26,542 nt of DNA from JBBQRS01 sp038214535 (GTDB lineage Bacteria > Chloroflexota > Anaerolineae > CG2-30-64-16), in assembly GCA_038214535.1 (NCBI GenBank), contig JBBQRS010000067.1, positions 1-26,542 on the forward strand, given 5' to 3'. Below, piece after piece: positions 12,988 to 18,768 of the stretch; the first letter of the stretch is position 1; each line of letters opens with the position of its first letter. The translations under genes and the position numbers were made by a program. Under the pieces are notes generated by a model that had not been told where the DNA came from, did not search any database, and saw only the letters and a list, made by a program, of their open reading frames with translations.

Positions 12988-14187
12988 ATGGATAAAGTGA
13001 CAAAAAGACCTTCCATCAAAGAATTGTATTATATTACTCATATTCTCAACATACCGTCTATGCTTAAATATGGTGTCCTTTCTCATTCGCAGGTTGAAGC
13101 GCGCAGCTTACCTTTCACGCCAATATATGATCGTCAGATTGTGACCGGACGGAGCAAGCGGGTAACTCCAGCAGATAAATCACTGTGGAACTATGCCAAC
13201 CTCTATTTTCAAGCTAGAAATCCGATGCTTTACAGGGTTCTTGATGAAAAGGGAGCCCAAAGCATCGTCATTTTAGGTGTGAGCTCGAATGTGCTCAAAA
13301 GGAAAGATATATTCGTTAGTGTCGGAAATGCAGCCTCAGGAGCATCGCCAATTCTCCCGGCGTCGGAAGGGCTGCAGGCAATCTATAGCATGTGGGATAT
13401 TGTAGCCAGTGATTGGTGGAAAGAAGAAGACGGCACTAAACGTAAGATCATGGCTGAGTGCCTTGTCCCAGATTTCGTGTCCCCAGACGAAATTCACACA
13501 ATATATGTGGCCAGTCAAATCATTGCAGAGAACCTACGAACTTCGATACCACCGCGTGTATCAATCGTGCCCGAACCACACATGTTCTTTCTGCCATCAC
13601 AGCGAACGCGTATCACGGAACGTCTTTTCCTTGTGGATGGCGACATGTTTTTCTCCAAGTTGCAGACTTTAACAATTAGCGTCAATACTGTTGGCGTTAT
13701 GGGCAAAGGTCTTGCATCACGTACGAGATACCAATTCCCTGATGTGTATGTCGCATACCAGGACGCATGTCGGCAAAAACAACTCCAGGTCGGCAAACCA
13801 TATCTTTATAAGCGGGAAGGTTCGTTGGATCGTCAACTAGCCGATGATCCAGGATCCTTGCCTGAAATTAACGCCAACAAGTGGTTCTTGTTGTTTCCCA
13901 CCAAGAAAAATTGGCGCGAGCAGTCTGAACTTGAGTGGATTGAGGAGGGGTTGCAATGGATCGTCGAATCGTATCGTCGTGAAGGAATTGAATCTCTCGC
14001 CGTTCCGGCTTTGGGATGTGGGCTCGGTGGTCTGGAATGGCGCACGGTAGGTCCTTTGATGTGCAAGTATTTACGTCAACTAGATATTGACGTTGCGATT
14101 TATTTGCCACGTGAACAGAAAATCCCCGACGAAATGCTGACAAGGCAGTTCTTGCTCGGAAATCCGCCCTCGGTTACCAAAGTATAA
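12988..14187 (+). CDS. darT: DarT-type DNA ADP-ribosyltransferase fused to a DarG-type macrodomain
   Basis: 399 residues. Residues about 10-200 are DarT (DUF4433): YYITHILNIPSMLKYGVLSH, then IYDRQIVTGRSKRV (R55 matches the catalytic Arg51 of Thermus DarT in my alignment), NYANLYFQARNPMLYRV, and RKIMAECLVPDFV (E157 matches the catalytic Glu160). DarT adds ADP-ribose to thymidine in single-stranded DNA. Residues about 211-395 are a macrodomain of the DarG type: GDMFFSKLQ, SVNTVGVMGKGLASRTRYQF, LLFPTKKNWREQSELEWIEE, LAVPALGCGLGGLEW; DarG removes the DNA mark. The DarG C-terminal inhibitor domain is absent. DarT and DarG are normally separate neighbouring genes. Start at 12988, two bases after the DUF433 stop, weak ribosome site. 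The gene is clearly AT-richer than its neighbours, suggesting transfer. All key motifs are intact. Confidence 0.9.
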   Translation: MDKVTKRPSIKELYYITHILNIPSMLKYGVLSHSQVEARSLPFTPIYDRQIVTGRSKRVTPADKSLWNYANLYFQARNPMLYRVLDEKGAQSIVILGVSSNVLKRKDIFVSVGNAASGASPILPASEGLQAIYSMWDIVASDWWKEEDGTKRKIMAECLVPDFVSPDEIHTIYVASQIIAENLRTSIPPRVSIVPEPHMFFLPSQRTRITERLFLVDGDMFFSKLQTLTISVNTVGVMGKGLASRTRYQFPDVYVAYQDACRQKQLQVGKPYLYKREGSLDRQLADDPGSLPEINANKWFLLFPTKKNWREQSELEWIEEGLQWIVESYRREGIESLAVPALGCGLGGLEWRTVGPLMCKYLRQLDIDVAIYLPREQKIPDEMLTRQFLLGNPPSVTKV

Positions 14188-14235
14188 TTTATTCATCCTT
14201 CGTGTAATTCGTGGCAAAAATCAGGAGCCGCAACC

Positions 14236-15252
14236 ATGACCATGACCCCGCGCGAGCGCGTGATGCGCGCGCTGACCTTCCAACATCCCGACCGCGCGCC
14301 GCGCGAGCTGTGGGCGCTGCCGGGCGTGGTGCGCACGCGCGCCGCTGAGCTGGCCGCGTTCTACGCGCGCTTCCCCTCCGACTTCGCCGGGCCGGACGTG
14401 AGCTATGGCCCCGCCGAACGCGCCCGCGGCACGGAGGCCGAGGTGGGCGAGTATACCGATGCCTGGGGCTGTCGCTTCGAGGTGCTCGAGCCGGGGGTGA
14501 TCGGCGAGGTGAAGGGCGCGCCGCTGGCCGATTGGGCCGCGCTGGACGCCTATCGCCCGCCCACGGAGATGCTCGACGCCGCCGACTTCAGCCGGGTGGA
14601 CGCCTCGTGCGCGGCGACGGACAAGTTCGTCAAGGCGGGCACGGGGGTGCGCCCGTTCGAGCGGATGCAGTTCCTGCGCGGGACGGAGGCGCTCTTCAGG
14701 GATCTGGCGTGGGGCACGGCGGAGGTCTACCGGCTGCGCGATATGCTGCACGAGTTCTTCCTGCGCGAGATCGAGATGTGGTGTCGCACCGATGTGGATG
14801 CGATTTCGTTCATGGATGACTGGGGCACGCAGAAGGCGCTGCTGATCTCACCGAAGCTGTGGCGCAGTTTTTATAAACCGCTCTACAAAGACTATTGCGA
14901 CCTGATCCACGCGGCGGGCAAGAAGGTCTTCTTCCACTCCGACGGCCACATCTTCGCCATCTACCCCGACCTGATCGAGGTGGGGGTGGACGCGGTGAAC
15001 TCGCAACTCTTCTGCATGGACATCGAGGAGATCGCGCGGCGTTATAAGGGGCAGATCACCTTCTGGGGCGAGGTGAGCCGGCAGGATACGCTGCCCTTCG
15101 GGACGCCGGAGGATTGTCGTGCGGCGGTGCGCCGGGTGCGCGCCGCGCTGGATGACGGCGCGGGCGGCCTCATCGCGGAATGCGAATGGGGCAACGACGT
15201 CGCCGCCGAGAACATCCACGCGGTGTATGAAGCGTGGGAGGAAAAACTTTAG
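14236..15252 (+). CDS. URO-D family protein (uroporphyrinogen decarboxylase-like / methyltransferase-like)
   Basis: 338 residues; AGGAG (14223-14227) is 8 bases before the ATG at 14236. It opens TMTPRERVMRALTFQHPDRA, the standard start of URO-D-like proteins, and has DAISFMDDWGTQKALLISPK, LWRSFYKPLYKDYCDLIH, VFFHSDGHIFAIYPDLIEVG and FWGEVSRQDTLPFGTPED. The family includes heme-pathway decarboxylases and corrinoid methyltransferases (MtaA/CmuA). The usual Cys of the H-x-C-G metal motif is Asp here (HSDG), so corrinoid-type zinc binding is unlikely as in MtaA. No heme genes or corrinoid protein nearby. A deleted paralogue lies at 16797-17154. Confidence 0.85.
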   Translation: MTMTPRERVMRALTFQHPDRAPRELWALPGVVRTRAAELAAFYARFPSDFAGPDVSYGPAERARGTEAEVGEYTDAWGCRFEVLEPGVIGEVKGAPLADWAALDAYRPPTEMLDAADFSRVDASCAATDKFVKAGTGVRPFERMQFLRGTEALFRDLAWGTAEVYRLRDMLHEFFLREIEMWCRTDVDAISFMDDWGTQKALLISPKLWRSFYKPLYKDYCDLIHAAGKKVFFHSDGHIFAIYPDLIEVGVDAVNSQLFCMDIEEIARRYKGQITFWGEVSRQDTLPFGTPEDCRAAVRRVRAALDDGAGGLIAECEWGNDVAAENIHAVYEAWEEKL

Positions 15253-15280
15253 CACCGAATTGCACGAATTTCACGAAATA

Positions 15281-15310
15281 AAAACCCGGCCTTTTGACAA
15301 AGCCGGGTTT
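15281..15310 (+). terminator. Hairpin after the URO-D gene
   Basis: AAACCCGGC (15282-15290), 11 bases, GCCGGGTTT (15302-15310), ending in a short T run. It lies 29 bases after the stop, behind a cacgaattgcacgaattt word. A related hairpin with the same aaacccgg core follows the pseudogene copy at 17191-17231. Confidence 0.65.
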
Positions 15311-15334
15311 GTGATAGGTGAGGCGCGCCAGACA

Positions 15335-15414
15335 CTCCGTGGGCCGGGGATTCTACGTTGTCAGTTGCGCCCATTTGCAGGGCGCAAAGACCGCTGAATC
15401 CCGGCTTACCGGAG
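15335..15414. other. Nested inverted repeats between convergent genes, possible structured RNA or terminator
   Basis: Three stems nest: CTCCG (15335-15339) with CGGAG (15410-15414); GCCGGGGATTC (15343-15353) with GAATCCCGGC (15396-15405), one bulged G; and TTGCGCCC (15365-15372) with GGGCGCAA (15380-15387) around a 7-base loop. It ends 8 bases before the 3' end of the leftward lipoprotein gene. It may terminate that gene, be a dispersed element, or encode a small RNA. It does not match a riboswitch or RNase P layout I know. Confidence 0.45.
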
Positions 15415-15422
15415 GCAAGTCG

Positions 15423-16613
15423 TTATGGCATGAAAACAAACGGGGTCGCGCCATTCTGGAAGGCGTGGCGCACCTGGGCGTTGTCAAACGTCGCAACGCC
15501 GAAGTGATAGACTGCGGCCAGATCACTGAACTGAACATCGGTCTCGGAGCCGGTATCCAGCTTCCGCCCGAACTCCAGCGTCCACATGCCATCGGCGTAC
15601 TGCCAGGCAGCAGCGATATCACCCCGGTCGCCAACAATTTCGGATTTGGAAATGCTGGGGACAAGGTCGCCGGCCACGAACAGCGCGTCGTCAAAAGCAA
15701 CTTTCTCGCTGTCCAGCAGATAGCCGGGCGAGCCGTCTTTCGCGCCGCCCTCGGGGGCCATGAACGCCGGCGCCGTCTTGTCTTCGGTCTGGTTATCCGT
15801 ATAGCCGCCGCTCTCCTTGGCGTCGCTCTTGCGGCCTGCTTCTTTGGCGTCTTCGGAGTAGCGCGTGCTGTCCACATATTGGTCATCAATCTGGTTCAGA
15901 TTGCGAACCGATTTCCAGTGCCAGATGTCGCCTATCTCGCCCTCATTGGCCGTGTATTTGTTGCCATACGGCTTCACGTCGGAATTCTCGCCGACATGGC
16001 ACGTCCCAAAGCATCCGGCTGTCTCAAAGCCCTTGATGGAATTGTTGATGTTCCAAATCAGAGCCATCTTGTCCTCATAGTAGAGGTTGTTGTCGCCGCC
16101 TTTGTCATCGGGATCCGCCAGTTTCTTCCACGTACCATCCGCTTGCTTCTCCCACGGGCTTCGAATGAAGCTCTGGGTGGGATCAGCCCACTGTACGACG
16201 AAGTACACCATGTCATCGGTGTAGACAGATTTCAGTTGAACTTCGGTCGAACCGTTATTGGCGCCACCCGCAACCGGGATCGTCAACGACGGAGCATCGG
16301 CCCATGCCGCGTCGGCGGCGGCGCCATCAAGCTCAGGCGCGGTCGCGACCTTCATGGAAACCAGCGCGCCCTCCGGCGCAGTGAACTCAGGCGCTGCGGT
16401 GGGGGCTGTCGTTGCGGTCGGTTCGGGCGCAGTCGTTGGCGCGGTAGTCGCCGTTGGGGCCTCAGTGGGTTCGGGCAAGGCGGTCGGAGCCTCAGTGGCC
16501 ACGGGCTGGGTCGGGGCCTCAGCAGGAGCCGGGGCTGCGGCGGGAGCGCAAGCCGCCAGGGCGAGCGCAAGGACCAGGGCAGTCAACACGAGGGGAAGGC
16601 GGGTTCGATGCAT
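15423..16613 (-). CDS. Lipoprotein with ethylbenzene-dehydrogenase-type heme-binding domain
   Basis: 396 residues. The ATG at 16613 has GGAG 9 bases ahead. Signal peptide LPLVLTALVLALALAAC ends in a lipobox with C22, so the protein is lipid-anchored outside the membrane. Residues 23-80 are a Thr/Pro/Ala/Glu-rich spacer. Residues about 86-390 resemble the EB_dh domain, the heme b subunit fold of DMSO-reductase-type enzymes: LDGAAADAAWADAPSLTIPV, VYTDDMVYFVVQWADPTQS, KMALIWNINNSIKGFETAGC and WTLEFGRKLDTGSETDVQF. CFGTCH (201-206) is a C-x3-CH motif, one residue longer than the usual heme c site, so covalent heme is possible but unproven. Likely electron transfer at the outer surface. No catalytic molybdenum subunit is in the window. 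Confidence 0.82.
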   Translation of the reverse strand: MHRTRLPLVLTALVLALALAACAPAAAPAPAEAPTQPVATEAPTALPEPTEAPTATTAPTTAPEPTATTAPTAAPEFTAPEGALVSMKVATAPELDGAAADAAWADAPSLTIPVAGGANNGSTEVQLKSVYTDDMVYFVVQWADPTQSFIRSPWEKQADGTWKKLADPDDKGGDNNLYYEDKMALIWNINNSIKGFETAGCFGTCHVGENSDVKPYGNKYTANEGEIGDIWHWKSVRNLNQIDDQYVDSTRYSEDAKEAGRKSDAKESGGYTDNQTEDKTAPAFMAPEGGAKDGSPGYLLDSEKVAFDDALFVAGDLVPSISKSEIVGDRGDIAAAWQYADGMWTLEFGRKLDTGSETDVQFSDLAAVYHFGVATFDNAQVRHAFQNGATPFVFMP

Positions 16614-16648
16614 CTGCTATTTCTCCGCGAACAAGTTACGTGCTTTTT

Positions 16649-16654
16649 ATTATA
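16649..16654 (-). promoter_or_regulatory. -10 element for the lipoprotein gene
   Basis: A perfect TATAAT on the minus strand, 35 bases upstream of the ATG at 16613, in an AT-rich patch (16647-16660). The -35 at the right distance (GGTACA, 17 bases) is poor, so an activator may help. Confidence 0.45.
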
Positions 16655-16796
16655 TTACACACAGTACAGAGTGTACCTTCCCTCGCGAAATCTGTCAAAT
16701 CGCGCCCCGACTTAACGCGACGGTGATCATCCACCGTGCGTGCGATTCCTCCCCACGCTCGCTTGCGCAGGGTGAAACCATCTGCCCGCGGAGTTC

Positions 16797-17154
16797 CTAT
16801 GGCCCTACCAAGCGCGCCCGCGGCACAGAGGTCGAGATGGGCGAATATACGGACGCCTGGGGCTGCCGCTTCGAGGTACTCGAGCCGGGCGTGATCGGCG
16901 AGGTTAAGGACGCGCCGCTGGCTGTCGAGGAGATCGCGCGGCGCTATAAGGGGCAGATCACCTTCTGGGGCGAGGTGAGCCGGCAGGATACGCTGCCCTT
17001 CGGGACGCCGGAGGATTGTCGTGCGGCGGTGCGCCGGGTGCGCGCCGCGCTGGATGACGGCGCGGGCGGCCTCATCGCCGAGTGCGAGTGGGGCAACGAC
17101 GTGGCCGCCGAGAACGTCTACGCGGTGTACGCGGCGTGGGAGGAAGAGATTTAG
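16797..17154 (+). pseudogene. Internally deleted second copy of the URO-D family gene
   Basis: 16797-16923 aligns with 14403-14529 (about 87% identical by eye) and 16924-17154 with 15022-15252 (about 94%), both without gaps. The middle 492 bases, residues 99-262, are missing exactly in frame, and the first 55 codons are replaced by unrelated sequence, so no start or ribosome site remains. The substrate pocket and the HSDG segment are lost. Differences are mostly at third positions, so the copy was under selection after duplication and before it broke. Confidence 0.87.
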
Positions 17155-17155
17155 C

Positions 17156-17249
17156 CACGAATTACACGAATGGCACGAATTAGAAGAATTAGAAACCCGG
17201 TTTCCGGCTTCGCCGTAGAAACCGGGTTTCTCTTTTCGTGTAATTCGTG
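17156..17249. terminator. Double-nested hairpin between convergent genes
   Basis: Inner stem: AGAAACCCGGTTTC (17191-17204) and its exact complement (17218-17231), followed by cttttc. Outer stem: CACGAATTACACGAA (17156-17170) and its exact complement (17235-17249). It separates the end of the URO-D remnant (plus) and the end of the exported-protein gene (minus), and can work in both directions. The outer arms are cacgaatt words of the dispersed type. Confidence 0.75.
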
Positions 17250-17269
17250 TAATTCGGTGCTGGTCTTTC

Positions 17270-18547
17270 TCAGCGCAGGATCACCGGCAGGTACATGCGG
17301 GATGATGGGCCGGCGCCGAAGCGCTGGGCGGCGGCCTGGGCTTGCAGCGGGTGCGTGAAGTAGCTGTAATACTGCGCGCCGACGTTCGGCTGGTTGGGCG
17401 GCAGGACGTAGTGCGTCAGGTTCAGGTCAATGTACTTGATCGGGTTGGTGACCGTCACGCCCATGTCGCCGTATGATTTCTGGTCGCCGGTGTCGTCGGG
17501 GTCAACCACCGCGCTGTCCTTATAGTAGGTCGTATCCACGCCTTTCATGCCCGACACATCCGCCACGTGCAATACGGTGCCCGTGCCCGAACTGATTTGC
17601 TGCCACATGCTGGGCGGGCTGGTTGCGACGGCGTCGGGGACGCCATCCACCGGCACGCCCGCGGGGGTGTTGGCGTCGTAATAGCGACCGGGCACGATAT
17701 TCTGGTTGAAGTCGGCGCTGGCGCGCGTCCATTCAAAGGGCACGGGCGACCACGAGAAATCCACCGTCACCACGTCGAAGAACTGCGAGCGATAGGCGAC
17801 CGTCAGGATGCCCTGGCCCAACTCCTGATACCCTGCGATGGCCCGCACGCGCCCGTCGAGGATTTTGGGCTGCGGGTCGTCCGTCGAGATCACCTCTTCG
17901 GTGTAGGGGTCAGGGAAGCCCGCGGCCTTCAGCCGGAACTTCGAGCGGTCAAGCACGTCCACGCCGCTGCCGTTGAGCTCGAGCCGATTGCCGCCCAGGT
18001 ATTGCGGGAAGAAGCCGAGGACGTAGACCGGCGTGGTGAAGACGCTGGTGGGGTAGTCGAAGTTCACGTAGTCGGTCGTCACGGTCTCGGTCAGGCTCGT
18101 CGAGCGGTAGACGTAGACCCAGCCGAGCTGCGCGGGGTTCAACGGGTCTAGCACGGTGATTTCGTAGCGCGAGTTGGCGCGGGCCGCCGCGTCGGTGATC
18201 CAGTTGGCGGGGGTGACCTGGTCGCCGCAATCCGCGCCCATCACCACCAGCTCATCGGCGGCGTCGAGCGTCCCGTTGTCCGCGGCGATGTATTCGCCGT
18301 TCTTGCGTTCATCGAACTGCCAGGGAATCTGCTTCCACTGGCCGCCCTGATAGGCGTAGACGAAGAGCTGGTTGAGCGGCGCGCCGAGGAAATCGGGCAT
18401 CTTTGCACCGGACACAATGACCGGATCGGCGTCCCGGCCGAGGTTTTTGGCCTTCTGGGGGGTCGTTGCCGGCCCGGCGAAGGCAGACGCGCAGGAGAGG
18501 GTGAACAGCATCACGGCGAGGAAGAGACGGTGTCCCAATGTACGCAT
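17270..18547 (-). CDS. Exported protein of unknown function with C-terminal YLPVIL-R tail
   Basis: 425 residues. The ATG at 18547 is chosen because GGAGGT (18552-18557) sits just before it; the earlier ATG at 18559 is part of that site. Signal peptide TLGHRLFLAVMLFTLSCASA. The mature protein has AELVVMGADCGDQV-like and YEITVLDPLNPAQLGWVYVY segments, many aromatic and Asp residues and no known catalytic motif; it looks like a large beta-rich surface protein. It ends SSRMYLPVILR. Similar (Y/I)LPLVL-R/K endings close many secreted Chloroflexota proteins, where they may be a sorting tag. I do not recognise a family. It stands alone, convergent with the URO-D remnant. Confidence 0.8.
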   Translation of the reverse strand: MRTLGHRLFLAVMLFTLSCASAFAGPATTPQKAKNLGRDADPVIVSGAKMPDFLGAPLNQLFVYAYQGGQWKQIPWQFDERKNGEYIAADNGTLDAADELVVMGADCGDQVTPANWITDAAARANSRYEITVLDPLNPAQLGWVYVYRSTSLTETVTTDYVNFDYPTSVFTTPVYVLGFFPQYLGGNRLELNGSGVDVLDRSKFRLKAAGFPDPYTEEVISTDDPQPKILDGRVRAIAGYQELGQGILTVAYRSQFFDVVTVDFSWSPVPFEWTRASADFNQNIVPGRYYDANTPAGVPVDGVPDAVATSPPSMWQQISSGTGTVLHVADVSGMKGVDTTYYKDSAVVDPDDTGDQKSYGDMGVTVTNPIKYIDLNLTHYVLPPNQPNVGAQYYSYFTHPLQAQAAAQRFGAGPSSRMYLPVILR

Positions 18548-18673
18548 GGTTACCTCCATTGGCGCAAATCGCGGACGATGAAAGGGAAATCCAACGGCTA
18601 CCAGTTCATTCTACCACAAATGACGGCGGTTTTTTGCCACGAATTTCACGAAAATTCCCGGATCATCATGTCC

Positions 18674-18743
18674 TTCCCTTCGTAGTGACGGCTTTAGCCG
18701 TTGGAGTGCGCCCCAACGGCTAAAGCCGTCACTACGAAGGGAA
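18674..18743. repeat. Perfect 31-base palindrome with cgtagtgacggct core
   Basis: Left arm 18674-18704, 8-base loop, right arm 18713-18743, no mismatch. The core CGTAGTGACGGCTTTAGCCG recurs with one internal difference at 22616-22636/22650-22670. It lies between the exported-protein gene start and the kinase gene end, flanked by cacgaatt words (18638-18651 and 18746-18765). Likely a mobile or recombining palindrome, not a terminator. Confidence 0.8.
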
Positions 18744-18768
18744 AGATTCGTGTCATTCGTGGCAAGAA

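Noticed and set aside
12988..14187. Two separate genes darT and darG
   Set aside because: A single uninterrupted frame joins both domains with no stop, start or ribosome site near residues 200-211.
15396..15425. 3' end of RNase P RNA (gaatcccggcttaccgg resembles its terminal stretch)
   Set aside because: The rest of the RNase P core motifs are missing in the 170-base gap, so the likeness is probably chance.
16258..17154. 298-codon plus-strand frame taken as one gene
   Set aside because: Its first half is antisense to the lipoprotein signal and spacer; only the URO-D fragment from 16797 is real.
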